From a virus, in the IMG/VR virus record IMGVR_UViG_3300010150_000144, positions 1-25,224 of that record: a DNA stretch of 25,224 bases, one strand, 5' to 3'. Under the pieces are notes generated by a model. That model was not told the origin of the DNA. It was given only the letters and a program-made list of their open reading frames with translations, and ran no database searches. Both the position numbers and the translations under genes were made by a program. Shown here piece by piece: positions 7,332 through 15,008 of the stretch. The stretch's first letter is position 1; each line of letters starts with the position of its first letter.

Positions 7332-8297
7332 TTATTTATGTATAGTCTTTTTTAACAGAGGTGAGAGAATAGAATGGACATAGTGAACACCATGATTCTT
7401 AACAGAGTCTGATATGTCTTTGTCTTTGTCTAAACATAAGCCGTCTAAACCATATATTGATTTATACTTTTCTATTGCCTTCTCTCCCGCCTCATCATTA
7501 TCAAAGAGGGTTATTATTTTTTTGTACTTAACTTTTAAGTTTTCAATTATGTGTGGTTTTATTAATGTATTCTCACTGTCTGGAGCTATTACTTCTAGAT
7601 TATATCCAAATGACTTTAGGCACATTGCATCTTTTAATGATGAGCATACAACTAAATAAGGTTGATCATATTTTAATTGGTCAAGACCTTGGGTGTATGA
7701 GTCTACCTTATGGAACTTATGCTTCTTTTTATAGGGTTGGTATATCTTATACACATCGCCACTTTTTGCATAATATCCATATATATACTTGGCTTCTATC
7801 TTGATGGACTCATTGCCTTTAGTCATATTATAAAACTCAATGGGTCTTACATTATACTCATTAAGTATACTGCTACCTATATTATACTGTAACCAATAAC
7901 TTGCATCATCTTGATTCCACTCACGATTAGATATAAATCCTATTTGCCATTTACTTTCAACCTTAAACGAGACCTTTGCAGATCCATTTACTTTTGTATA
8001 AGTATTGTAGTCATTTATAATCTTCTCTACAGCAGCTCCGTATGATATATTAAATATATCACATACCAATGTTACCTTATCACCACCTTTTCCTGTAGAA
8101 AAATCTTTATACATATAGCACATCTTGGACTTATCTACATAGAGACAAAAGCTTGGAGTTCTTTCTGAAGGATTCCATACGGACTTTATTTTAATATCTT
8201 GTCCTGTAAGCTCTTCATTAAGTTTCAGATAGTATCTGAATACCCAGTAACTAGGTATATCTTTCTCACTTGTAACTAGATTTTTTGTATTGAGCAT
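7332..8297 (-). CDS. DnaG/T7-type primase with Toprim domain
   Basis: A 321-residue protein. Residues 46-73 (RTPSFCLYVDKSKMCY, then YKDFSTGKGGD) match the CHC2 zinc-domain region 'PSf.......w.kdf..g.GGD' but lack the four zinc ligands. A Toprim domain follows, with ITLFDNDEAG (262-271) supplying the DxD motif and KDISDS (293-298) the end. The segment YLVVCSSLKDAMCL (214-227) is where Toprim enzymes carry the conserved Glu ('vEG..Da..l'); here Ser-Ser stands in its place. It should make RNA primers for the DnaB-type helicase encoded further upstream. A terminator lies just before its ATG, so it may need its own promoter or read-through. Confidence 0.82.
   Translation of the reverse strand: MLNTKNLVTSEKDIPSYWVFRYYLKLNEELTGQDIKIKSVWNPSERTPSFCLYVDKSKMCYMYKDFSTGKGGDKVTLVCDIFNISYGAAVEKIINDYNTYTKVNGSAKVSFKVESKWQIGFISNREWNQDDASYWLQYNIGSSILNEYNVRPIEFYNMTKGNESIKIEAKYIYGYYAKSGDVYKIYQPYKKKHKFHKVDSYTQGLDQLKYDQPYLVVCSSLKDAMCLKSFGYNLEVIAPDSENTLIKPHIIENLKVKYKKIITLFDNDEAGEKAIEKYKSIYGLDGLCLDKDKDISDSVKNHGVHYVHSILSPLLKKTIHK
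7376..7388. repeat. Copy of a dispersed motif GGACATAGTGAAC
   Basis: One of three copies (the others at 15628-15640 and 25214-25224). This one lies inside the end of the primase gene, where it codes HYVH on the minus strand. Thirteen bases match the 15628 copy exactly. Confidence 0.55.
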
Positions 8298-8310
8298 ATG
8301 GTTAGTTTAT

Positions 8311-8350
8311 AAAAAAGATGAGGCAGGGTAAGCTTTGTACCACCCTGCCT
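8311..8350 (-). terminator. Intrinsic terminator after the putative SSB gene
   Basis: A 9-bp perfect stem (8321-8329 with 8342-8350, AGGCAGGGT/ACCCTGCCT) with a 12-nt loop. On the minus strand it is followed by CATC and six T. It lies 15 bp past the stop at 8365 and ends before the primase ATG at 8297. Confidence 0.85.
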
Positions 8351-8364
8351 TACATCCTTACATC

Positions 8365-9033
8365 TTACAGATCAAAGTCTGATCCCGCATTTGATGCAGG
8401 CTCAAAACTTTGTGTTGTTGGAGAAGATTTCTTTTGCACCTCTCTTACATGGTCAGCTTTAGAAAACTTATACAGCCTTGAGTCTTCTTTGCCAATTGCC
8501 TCCAAAGGAATACCATCCTTTGACATACGTGGTAAGTAAAGATCATTGTTTACATAACCTTCCTTATTCTCCCACTCTCTTGAACCAACGCATGCATTGA
8601 TGAATGTATCACCAGACAATACTTGATTAACTGAATTCATAAACTCAGCAATTGTATCAGCCTCAATCATATCAAGATCATCACGCTTACCTAAGACTTC
8701 AGCTAAGTAAATCATAGACTTCATTACTTCACTCTCAAGTTTAACTTCTCTACCACTTGGTAAAGTAGCATCTTTATATGGGTATGGGCTCATTCTTACA
8801 CGGCCAACTTGACCCTTATATCTTGGACCATCTTTATCATTAGGATCAATTAAGAATCCATCAAACTCACCCTTAACAGGCTCAGATTCTACATGCAATA
8901 CAATGTTGTATGCATCCTTATCATAAGGAGTTTGGTCAAATGTGATCTTGTTAATCTTAATCACTTGATTGCCTGGGCTAATCACAGGTCTTGCTTTGCC
9001 GCTACCGGCACTCATGTCTTTTGTACTTAACAT
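8365..9033 (-). CDS. Putative single-stranded DNA-binding protein
   Basis: A 222-residue protein from the ATG at 9033; an in-frame TTG at 9042 would add three residues but the ATG is better. The N-terminal half is beta-rich (VIKINKITFDQ, YNIVLHVESEPV, YKGQVGRVRM), as in an OB fold. The last 40 residues are low-complexity and Ser/Thr/Pro-rich and end in GSDFDL, an acidic-hydrophobic tip like those by which SSB proteins recruit partners. It is directly downstream of the Sak4-like ATPase, a family commonly encoded with its own SSB. The abundance and terminator placement fit a highly expressed DNA-binding protein. The fold itself is inferred, not shown. Confidence 0.6.
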   Translation of the reverse strand: MLSTKDMSAGSGKARPVISPGNQVIKINKITFDQTPYDKDAYNIVLHVESEPVKGEFDGFLIDPNDKDGPRYKGQVGRVRMSPYPYKDATLPSGREVKLESEVMKSMIYLAEVLGKRDDLDMIEADTIAEFMNSVNQVLSGDTFINACVGSREWENKEGYVNNDLYLPRMSKDGIPLEAIGKEDSRLYKFSKADHVREVQKKSSPTTQSFEPASNAGSDFDL

Positions 9034-9046
9034 ACTTCTCAATTAA

Positions 9047-9730
9047 TTATTGTTCATACTCGATAATACAGTCTTTGACAAACTGTAGATCATTTTCTAT
9101 AAAGGTTTCTGTAAACATATCCATAGGAGACTTGGCTGTAGTCTCACCATTAGTTTGTGTTTCAAAACCATACTGCATTGTACCATCCTCTTCTCTTACA
9201 ACTTTACCAAAGAGAACGATTGAGAAAAGCCCCTCTAAAGTTAATGCATTATCTATCATTTTACCAACAGTTTTTGCCTTAACTTTATTGCGACCATTTA
9301 TGTCTGTTGTAGTCTCTGAATGAGTAAGAAAGAAACAATACAAATCATCTCTCAAATCCTTGGGCATTTTTGCAACCTGAGCTAGGTTAGAAGCGATTGA
9401 GGTGAATTTATCATAGCCTTTCTCATTTGCCTTATCAAAGTATTCAAATGCAGACATATATTGCCAATCATCAATAACTAGATTAGTGATGTGTGGCATC
9501 TTATCATTGACATGTTGTATAGCCTTCATAATCCCTACAGCTGATGACGCATTAGTCATATTACCTTTAGGATTATCTTTGCTTATCAATGTATAATTCT
9601 TTTTCCAACCTTTAAAAGGTAAAGGTTTGTTTGCTATATTAATCCAAAAAGTTGTCTTTGGATCTAAGTTTCTACCAGACGTTGATTTACCGGAGCCTGA
9701 GTCCGCGATTACTAAAACACTTTGTGCCAT
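9047..9730 (-). CDS. Sak4-like RecA-core ATPase (phage recombinase)
   Basis: A 227-residue single-domain P-loop protein: Walker A ADSGSGKST (9-17) and Walker B NLVIDDWQYM (83-92), followed by FFLTHSETT near residue 135, where RecA-like proteins have the sensor strand ending in H or Q. The short length, the P-loop at the very N-terminus and the neighbourhood with a putative SSB and RecE-like nuclease match Sak4-type phage recombinases, relatives of Rad51/RadB that anneal or exchange strands with SSB. Alternative: a general AAA_24 ATPase of unknown role, which is the same broad family. Confidence 0.78.
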   Translation of the reverse strand: MAQSVLVIADSGSGKSTSGRNLDPKTTFWINIANKPLPFKGWKKNYTLISKDNPKGNMTNASSAVGIMKAIQHVNDKMPHITNLVIDDWQYMSAFEYFDKANEKGYDKFTSIASNLAQVAKMPKDLRDDLYCFFLTHSETTTDINGRNKVKAKTVGKMIDNALTLEGLFSIVLFGKVVREEDGTMQYGFETQTNGETTAKSPMDMFTETFIENDLQFVKDCIIEYEQ

Positions 9731-9732
9731 AC

Positions 9733-10218
9733 TTATTTATTTATTGATTTTGCTATTGATTCTAATGCTGTTGCTATTCTCTGCAGCACTTTAGTTATAT
9801 CATTTGTATCATCAGGATCAGGAAGAAAGAAAGGATTCTCCTTCTCCGTTTCTTTTGATGATTTTGTATTAAGATCTTTGACTATTGTTAACTCACTTAC
9901 AGGTATAAGATGTCTTTCAAAACCTGAGTTGCTTGTAACTAACTCATATTCTTCCTTCCAATGAGGATTATTTTTATGAAAATATAAAGTTCTTAGTGGG
10001 TCCTCAGAATCATATTCTATACTGACAAACTCTGTATAGATATCACCATTCTTCTGTAACTCACTTGGAAAGAAACTAATATATAGTTCATCCTTTCCAC
10101 TTGGCCTATAAGCCATCTTAGGTATATACACTGCATTTACATCTCCAATTGTTTGGAAATAATCTTCATGCTGCTCTCTTAACTTTGCAATCTTTGCTTT
10201 TCTTTCTGTTGGTGTCAT
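9733..10218 (-). CDS. Hypothetical 161-residue protein
   Basis: Not recognised. Residues 20-110 look beta-rich (GDVNAVYIPKMAYRPSGKDE, then LYISFFPSEL and ELVTSNSGFERHLIPVSEL). A charged, Ser/Lys/Glu linker follows, then PFFLPDPDDTND and a short amphipathic helix (KVLQRIATALESIAKSIN) at the C-terminus. The helix could mediate oligomerisation or a protein contact. It sits between the helicase gene (6 bp) and the Sak4-like gene (2 bp), so a role in replication or recombination is inferred from position only. Confidence 0.6.
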   Translation of the reverse strand: MTPTERKAKIAKLREQHEDYFQTIGDVNAVYIPKMAYRPSGKDELYISFFPSELQKNGDIYTEFVSIEYDSEDPLRTLYFHKNNPHWKEEYELVTSNSGFERHLIPVSELTIVKDLNTKSSKETEKENPFFLPDPDDTNDITKVLQRIATALESIAKSINK

Positions 10219-10224
10219 ATTAAT

Positions 10225-11181
10225 TTATCTTCTTTCTTGTTGCGGTGGTGTAGGCATTTCTGCAATCTGCATTCTTTCAAACTCAGCTTTAAAGAAACTC
10301 ATCCTTGCATCACCATTTCTTGCTTTAAGGAAATGTAATACCAATGTTCTATCATCTTGTATTACATATCTATCTGGACCATAAAATCTAATCTTCTGTT
10401 TAGCAGGTCTATTAATTCCAAGTAATGTATCTGCATGTTGTAACATTGCATCTGAACCAAATATATCTGACTCAAGAATATAGTTACCATACTTACCATC
10501 TATAGCTCTATCCGGGTTATCTATGTTTCTATTAAGCTGAGACAGCGCAATAAACATACAAGGATAATCTCTCTTACATTGTGTAAAGAACTCACCCAAC
10601 TCAAATAACATATCCAATGAACTGTTTTGATAGGGTGCTCTTTTTACAAGCATTGTATGATCAAGAGTTATGATAGTCTTCTGACCTTTATGGTGATCCA
10701 TATACATATCAATCTGCTCACGCATTTGATTAACAGTCATTGGTGTTGATATTATATCAACAGGATACTTAACTCTTTCTTTAGCATACTCATAGCAATC
10801 ATTAATTATATTAGTTGCTATTGTACTACCTGCAGAACATAACTCTTTGTAAGTCTTACCAGTGATAGAACTAAACTCACGCATTGCAGATGTTCTGCCA
10901 ACCATTTCATACTGAAACTCTAATACTCTATGATTGTCATTAGGATTTAATTCAAAAGATTCTCTTATGATTTGATCCTTAATTAAGGTCTTACCTGAGC
11001 CCGGTCTACCACCCATTACAGTTAAAGTATTCCACTCTAATCCATCAGTAGTAGCATCATTAAACTTAGGCCACGGTGTATATATAGACTTCTCCTCACC
11101 GGATTGTCTTGCACTCATATACTTTAGTGCTTCTTTGAAGGCAGAAAACTGACCGCCCCATCCAGGTGTTGGTTTACTCAT
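10225..11181 (-). CDS. DnaB-type replicative helicase (motor domain)
   Basis: A 318-residue protein with Walker A GGRPGSGKT (57-65), Walker B TIITLDHTML (169-178) and the hexameric-helicase motif IALSQLNRN (211-219). These mark the RecA-like C-terminal domain of DnaB/gp4-type helicases, which unwind the fork 5' to 3'. The protein starts close to the motor domain and has no room for the N-terminal DnaB domain that normally binds primase and forms the trimer collar; the primase is encoded separately at 7332-8297. The start overlaps the upstream gene by 8 bp. Confidence 0.88.
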   Translation of the reverse strand: MSKPTPGWGGQFSAFKEALKYMSARQSGEEKSIYTPWPKFNDATTDGLEWNTLTVMGGRPGSGKTLIKDQIIRESFELNPNDNHRVLEFQYEMVGRTSAMREFSSITGKTYKELCSAGSTIATNIINDCYEYAKERVKYPVDIISTPMTVNQMREQIDMYMDHHKGQKTIITLDHTMLVKRAPYQNSSLDMLFELGEFFTQCKRDYPCMFIALSQLNRNIDNPDRAIDGKYGNYILESDIFGSDAMLQHADTLLGINRPAKQKIRFYGPDRYVIQDDRTLVLHFLKARNGDARMSFFKAEFERMQIAEMPTPPQQERR

Positions 11182-11407
11182 TTAAATTCATTAAATATTG
11201 TGTTACTTCATAATAAAACTTCTTTGCTGTTTCTTGTGCTAATCTTCTTGCTGTTACAGATGCGGCATGTATAGACTGTTTTGTATCCATAACTGCTGAA
11301 CCAATTAACTTAGGGTCATTACCTTTCATTTCTATGATTAGTTTTTCAGCATACTCAATGATTAGATCCTGATCAACTTTGTCCTCATTATACTCTTCAT
11401 GTATCAT
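11174..11407 (-). CDS. Hypothetical 77-residue protein upstream of the helicase
   Basis: Not recognised. It is entirely helical in appearance with an acidic N-terminus and an alanine-rich middle (IHAASVTARRLAQETAKKFY). It overlaps the organiser-like gene by 4 bp and the helicase gene by 8 bp. A helicase accessory or loader role is possible from position, but no motif supports it. Confidence 0.6.
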   Translation of the reverse strand: MIHEEYNEDKVDQDLIIEYAEKLIIEMKGNDPKLIGSAVMDTKQSIHAASVTARRLAQETAKKFYYEVTQYLMNLNE

Positions 11408-11982
11408 ACTACTTTCTCTTGGAAGTGATCATCCTCAGTGCTTATACCATCACGAATCATATCACAATAGTCAGCAAGCTTTGAGGTTTTCACTTTATGT
11501 TTATCTTGTTTTGATATGAAATACTGACTATTCTGCATATAAAGGTAATTGTTTTTTTGATACTCATTTACATACATTGTAGTAGCAGTTATGACCTCAT
11601 CCCATGTATAATCATACTCAGCAAAGAACCATCTGAAGTTTTCACCCAGTACCTTAACATTATTTCTAGATGGTACACCTGATGGTAACTTACCTTTTGG
11701 AAATATACTTCTATACTTTTCAATGTTATCAGCAGCAGATGCTCCAAGTAATTGTTTATCTGTTAGCTTCTTATGTACCTTGAAGTAATTATCTAATGTT
11801 ACAATAATTTTTCTCCCTTCTGGAGTTACCTTTTTATATCTTATATATCCTAATTCATAAAGCTTGTCTTTATCTTCTTTATTAGATGTAGACGGTGTTA
11901 TGCCTTCATGATAACCAAACAATAACATGCATTGATTAGGTGTTATACTATACTTTTGTATTTTTTGGAATAATTCCCACAT
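11404..11982 (-). CDS. Possible replisome organiser or helicase-loading protein
   Basis: A 192-residue protein. The first 75 residues suggest a winged helix: ITPNQCMLLFGYHEG, then KDKLYELGYIRYKKVTPEGR with the helix-turn-wing pattern 'L...GYI.......G...V.LT'. The second half (WFFAEYDYTWDEVITATTMY, then a YMQNSQYFISK stretch) resembles the C-terminal region of phage replisome organisers, in which a helical domain contacts the helicase. It lies between a DnaA-domain-IV-like gene and the helicase, where such proteins are expected. This is a pattern and context argument; no exact family is identified. Confidence 0.55.
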   Translation of the reverse strand: MWELFQKIQKYSITPNQCMLLFGYHEGITPSTSNKEDKDKLYELGYIRYKKVTPEGRKIIVTLDNYFKVHKKLTDKQLLGASAADNIEKYRSIFPKGKLPSGVPSRNNVKVLGENFRWFFAEYDYTWDEVITATTMYVNEYQKNNYLYMQNSQYFISKQDKHKVKTSKLADYCDMIRDGISTEDDHFQEKVV

Positions 11983-12397
11983 ACTCTGTCATTCTTTTTG
12001 AGATCTTTACATATGTATCCATGAATGCATAATCTCCTATTATTAATCTGTTCTTTGCCGTGTTATACTGATGCATTATACTGCAATGTTTTCTGTTTAT
12101 AAACTGACCTATTCTGTCAAATGTATATCCGGCATTTCTTGCAAAGAATGTAAAGATTGTACAGTATGTTACAAAGTCAGGCTGTCTTGTCTTTAATGTT
12201 TTAGATCTCCAATATGGAATAAATTCAGGATGATCATTCTCCATTATTTTCATTACACATTCCTCAATGGTCTCCAAGTTTACAGTCTTGTCTTTAGCGT
12301 CTGATATTACATACGCTTTTATACCATACTTATCATGCATATCTTGCTTAAAGGTATGCACGTCAGAATGAAATGCATCCAAAGATGTTTTACTCAT
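11948..12397 (-). CDS. Protein with a DnaA domain IV-like DNA-binding region
   Basis: A 149-residue protein. Residues 71-110 contain RQPDFVTYCTIFTFFARNAG and RIGQFINRKHCSIMHQ (95-110). This follows DnaA domain IV, where 'R......AM.LaR.....s...IG..FG.RdHsTV.HA' contacts the DnaA box. There is no AAA+ domain, so it would bind origin DNA without ATP-driven melting, or act as a repressor. It is the second gene of the row that begins with UDG and leads to the organiser-like and helicase genes; its end overlaps the next gene by 35 bp. The origin it might bind is not obvious. Confidence 0.75.
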   Translation of the reverse strand: MSKTSLDAFHSDVHTFKQDMHDKYGIKAYVISDAKDKTVNLETIEECVMKIMENDHPEFIPYWRSKTLKTRQPDFVTYCTIFTFFARNAGYTFDRIGQFINRKHCSIMHQYNTAKNRLIIGDYAFMDTYVKISKRMTEYVGIIPKNTKV

Positions 12398-12442
12398 AAG
12401 TTGTTGATTTATAGTTAATAAAGATACAAAAATTATATACCG

Positions 12443-13156
12443 TTACCAATTAATTTTGTCATTAAATTCTAGTGAATCATTGATTTTTTTAAAGATGTCC
12501 TTAGAGTCCCACTTACCACCTTTATATGCAGCACTTGCAGGATGAGCAACCTTATATATGTTTTGCTTATCTAAGCGTAGCTCCCATTCTTCAGCCTTCT
12601 TACCAAGTAATACAACAGGTATATCTTTAAACTCACGGTTTATAGATTGAAGTATATGATGTGTGAATGGCTTCCATAAATCATAATGACTACCTATCTT
12701 ATTAATCTGTACAGTAAATGCTGTATTAAGCATAAGAATTCCTTGGTTACTCCATCTCTTTAAATCTAATGGATCATATAATAAATCATTAGTTCTAAAG
12801 TGTGTGTATTGTCTTTCTAATTCACTGAATATATATCTTAAAGATGGTTGAGGCTTATCATTATTAGAACAACTAAATGCTATACCATCCGCAACATTTA
12901 TTTGAGGATAAGGATCCTGACCTACAAATATTACTTTTAGTTTATCATATGGGCATTCTTCAAATGCTCTAAATAAATACTTAAGCTTTGGTGTAAATCT
13001 ACGCCCATCTTCAGCTTCAGTTTTAAGTTTGTATATTAATTTATGAAAGCCTTCTGACTTTATCATTGGTGAAAATACATCACCCCAGCCTGTATCAACT
13101 AGTTTAACAAGCATTTTTTCTTGTATATCAGTTATGTTAATATCTATTTTATTCAT
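12443..13156 (-). CDS. ung: Family 1 uracil-DNA glycosylase
   Basis: A 237-residue protein with the normal length and motif order of UNG: VIFVGQDPYPQ (75-85) supplying the catalytic Asp (D81), GIAFSC (91-96), LMLNTAFTV (141-149) including the uracil-reading Asn, and VAHPASAAY (203-211) with the catalytic His. The usual GQDPYH is GQDPYP here, and the loop after HP is ASAAY rather than SPLS. It removes uracil from DNA and starts base excision repair. It is the first minus-strand gene after the lone plus-strand gene, whose ATG lies only 21 bp away on the other strand. Confidence 0.93.
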   Translation of the reverse strand: MNKIDINITDIQEKMLVKLVDTGWGDVFSPMIKSEGFHKLIYKLKTEAEDGRRFTPKLKYLFRAFEECPYDKLKVIFVGQDPYPQINVADGIAFSCSNNDKPQPSLRYIFSELERQYTHFRTNDLLYDPLDLKRWSNQGILMLNTAFTVQINKIGSHYDLWKPFTHHILQSINREFKDIPVVLLGKKAEEWELRLDKQNIYKVAHPASAAYKGGKWDSKDIFKKINDSLEFNDKINW

Positions 13157-13177
13157 ATCTTTATTAAAATTTTAATT

Positions 13178-13597
13178 ATGTCAGAGAGAGTAAAGTTACA
13201 GAATAGCTATGACCCTACTAAAGAGTTAACCGTAAAGTTAAGCGCATCATATATAGCAGGAATTGAATCCGTGTTCATGGACTATGTGACTAAGATGGAA
13301 AATCCCGGTAACATTAAACCAATGATAGAGAAGTTTGAAAAGTATATAGAAGATCCAGAAGGTACTCTTAAGAATAATCCATTTACACAACCAGAACTTC
13401 ACTTCTATACATTGTACTCACTAATTGAATTGTTTAAAGCAGCTGCGTATGCCCAAGGGGCTAACGTAGAAGTTAATGCTACAGTTGCTCAAGATGATAT
13501 AAGCGCACTACTCAAAGCCTCTCTTGAAGGAGACTCTGATGAAATGCGTAAAATAAATGATAAAATTAATAAAGATATTGAATCACAATTATCTTAA
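13178..13597 (+). CDS. Lone plus-strand gene, unknown 139-residue protein
   Basis: The protein starts MSERVKLQNSYDPTKELTVK from the ATG at 13178; an earlier in-frame ATG at 13121 would put 19 residues inside the UDG gene, so the later start is preferred. It is mainly helical, with PELHFYTLYSLIELFKAAAY in the middle and an acidic, lysine-rich C-terminus (DEMRKINDKINKDIESQLS). No motif or membrane segment is recognised. It is the only gene against the direction of the window: it diverges from UDG with a 21-bp gap and converges on the next gene with a 9-bp overlap of the 3' ends. It must have its own promoter, probably within the UDG gene start; no convincing TAnnTTTG box is seen (TATCTTTA at 13155-13162 is one base off). 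Confidence 0.82.
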   Translation: MSERVKLQNSYDPTKELTVKLSASYIAGIESVFMDYVTKMENPGNIKPMIEKFEKYIEDPEGTLKNNPFTQPELHFYTLYSLIELFKAAAYAQGANVEVNATVAQDDISALLKASLEGDSDEMRKINDKINKDIESQLS

Positions 13598-13972
13598 TTG
13601 TATTCCATTAAAATCTCCTATTTCTATAGCTGCTTGTATTGCTAAGTTTAAATCTGCATGATCACATTCAGCAAATGATTTACAATACTCTACATTATTC
13701 TTGGTAAAACAAAGGCCAGCTTTACGTTTTACCTGAAGTTTTATCTCTTCAAATGTATAACCTATATCATTAGCAAGTTCTCTAATCATTGCATGAAGTC
13801 TTGCTAACTGAGCATTACTACCTTTCTTGGTAGTAGCACCAATAAATACCTCAAGTCTAGCTCCATCCGGTAAATTGGATAAAAAGTTATCTAGTCTTGT
13901 TTTATTAGCCTTAAGAGGGAAGTCAAGCTTCCCATCTTTTACTAAGGCCTTTATAAAGATTTGATCTTTCAT
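13589..13972 (-). CDS. Possible NinB-like recombination protein
   Basis: A 127-residue protein. Residues 49-87 read KKGSNAQLARLHAMIRELAN, then DIGYTFEEIKLQVKRKAGL. The 'Q...LHA.ir.lA...g.....e.K..vK...GL' layout resembles NinB/Orf-type proteins that load recombinases on SSB-coated DNA. The N-terminal part is a short beta region (FIKALVKDGKLDFPLKANKT). The match is by general pattern and could be another phage family of the same size. It converges on the plus-strand gene, with a 9-bp overlap at the stops. Confidence 0.5.
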   Translation of the reverse strand: MKDQIFIKALVKDGKLDFPLKANKTRLDNFLSNLPDGARLEVFIGATTKKGSNAQLARLHAMIRELANDIGYTFEEIKLQVKRKAGLCFTKNNVEYCKSFAECDHADLNLAIQAAIEIGDFNGIQLR

Positions 13973-14187
13973 TTAAATCTTAATGCTTTATTAACACGTA
14001 CAAAGTCATAACCACACTCAACACATACTACCTCATTGTTTTCTTCAGATATTAAATTATCTGTAAAACAATTTGGACATAACTCTTCTCTCTCTTGAAG
14101 CTCTAGTTGTCTAGCTCTCATTTTAAGATACTCATTGGGCTCACCTTCCCAACCTGCATTCATCATGTCAATGTGTAAGTCGCTCAT
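13969..14187 (-). CDS. Zinc-ribbon protein
   Basis: A 72-residue protein starting MSDLHIDMMNAGWEGEPNEY. Two knuckles, CPNC (about 37-40) and CVEC (about 55-58), separated by a 14-residue loop, form a classic zinc ribbon. An in-frame ATG at 14208 would extend it by seven residues, but the ATG at 14187 is one base after the TAG of the 46-residue gene and is preferred. The helical N-terminus with many Glu/Arg may be an oligomerisation or docking part. Probably a nucleic-acid or protein-binding accessory factor. Confidence 0.78.
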   Translation of the reverse strand: MSDLHIDMMNAGWEGEPNEYLKMRARQLELQEREELCPNCFTDNLISEENNEVVCVECGYDFVRVNKALRFK

Positions 14188-14188
14188 T

Positions 14189-14329
14189 CTACCCATTGTT
14201 AGGTACATGTTTAGTTTGTGAAATAATACGCGGCTGACCTTTACGGTTTTTACCGTTACCTTCAGTGTGTATTATAACCTGCTTCATTTTTCCATTCTTT
14301 GATACTGATACTGTTTTTTCTTTACTCAT
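14189..14329 (-). CDS. 46-residue basic peptide
   Basis: The ATG at 14329 opens 46 codons ending with TAG at 14189-14191. The product begins MSKEKTVSVSKNGKMKQV and continues with GNGKNRKGQPRII. It is strongly basic with a Gly/Asn/Lys/Arg-rich middle, which suggests nucleic-acid binding or a disordered peptide. It overlaps the end of the lipoprotein gene by 8 bp and leads into the zinc-ribbon gene with a 1-bp gap, so it fills a space that would otherwise be an odd gap in a gapless row. Confidence 0.72.
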   Translation of the reverse strand: MSKEKTVSVSKNGKMKQVIIHTEGNGKNRKGQPRIISQTKHVPNNG

Positions 14330-14573
14330 CTTCTTTGTTTTTTAAAGGTATTGCCACCATAGCACTACCACGATTATTAAAAAATATTACAAACTTATAT
14401 CCATCCATTTCAAAAGTTTCTAAAAATCTAGGATCACCTGGAGTCTTATAATATTTAACATCAATCATCTCAGCTTTATCCCATTCTTGCTCTGCAAGCT
14501 CGGCTCTTGTTAGTTCTTGTCCTGGTTTACCACACCCTACTAATAAGAGTGCTACTAATAATATTTTATTCAT
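14322..14573 (-). CDS. Small phage lipoprotein
   Basis: An 83-residue protein whose N-terminus, MNKILLVALLLVGCGKPGQE, is a complete lipoprotein signal: Lys, a hydrophobic core and the lipobox LVGC with Cys-14. After cleavage it would be lipid-anchored. The mature part (about 70 residues) is charged, with KFVIFFNNRGSAMVAIPLK suggesting two or three strands at the C-terminus. Early-region phage lipoproteins often block superinfection, but spanin-type lysis lipoproteins also exist. It lies in a row with a membrane protein and a secreted protein; overlap with neighbours is 4-8 bp. Confidence 0.8.
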   Translation of the reverse strand: MNKILLVALLLVGCGKPGQELTRAELAEQEWDKAEMIDVKYYKTPGDPRFLETFEMDGYKFVIFFNNRGSAMVAIPLKNKEDE

Positions 14574-14797
14574 CCCTGATAAGATTTGCTTTTGCTATAT
14601 TTATTTTTTTCTACATTACTTAAAAGTAATTCTTGTTCATCTTTGCTTAAATCATCAAATTCAATATCCATGAAGTTTTTTATTACTTGAATTTTTTTTC
14701 TCCAAATATATATACCTAAGTCCATTGATTCAATAACAGCAGTTTGTTTACCTATACTATTTTCTCTTAATAGTTTAATAATTTGCTCTTCAATCAT
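14570..14797 (-). CDS. Hypothetical 75-residue protein
   Basis: Not recognised. A soluble, helical protein with an acidic middle (FMDIEFDDLSKDEQELLLSN) and a lysine-rich end. It overlaps the lipoprotein gene by 4 bp and begins 4 bp after the two-pass membrane protein gene, so it belongs to the same translation row. Confidence 0.6.
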   Translation of the reverse strand: MIEEQIIKLLRENSIGKQTAVIESMDLGIYIWRKKIQVIKNFMDIEFDDLSKDEQELLLSNVEKNKYSKSKSYQG

Positions 14798-14801
14798 AAG
14801 T

Positions 14802-15008
14802 TTAAATTAAATTATAAAATACTACACCCCATAATAGGATGCTGAAAACCATCATTAAATTAGTTTTTAATATATCTGCTTTTGTAAAATCTTTATAAGT
14901 GTTTTTAGGCGCAAGCTTGCACACCATCCATGTCATTAATCTTCCTAAAAAGTAAACACTTGTAGCAAGTGCCCACATAAAAATTGTTGTTAATAATCCT
15001 TCATTCAT
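14802..15008 (-). CDS. Two-pass membrane protein
   Basis: A 68-residue protein with two hydrophobic segments, TTIFMWALATSVYFLGRLM (about 7-25) and NLMMVFSILLWGVVFYNLI (50-68), joined by a basic loop (KLAPKNTYKDFTK). The basic loop predicts a cytoplasmic hairpin with both ends outward. The length would fit a small exclusion protein or holin-like protein; the sequence does not decide. It overlaps the secreted protein gene upstream by 4 bp. Confidence 0.72.
   Translation of the reverse strand: MNEGLLTTIFMWALATSVYFLGRLMTWMVCKLAPKNTYKDFTKADILKTNLMMVFSILLWGVVFYNLI

Noticed and set aside
13121-13177. N-terminal extension of the plus-strand gene
   Set aside because: It would overlap the UDG start and adds an Ile/Tyr-rich stretch from AT-rich DNA; the ATG at 13178 is followed by a normal protein sequence.
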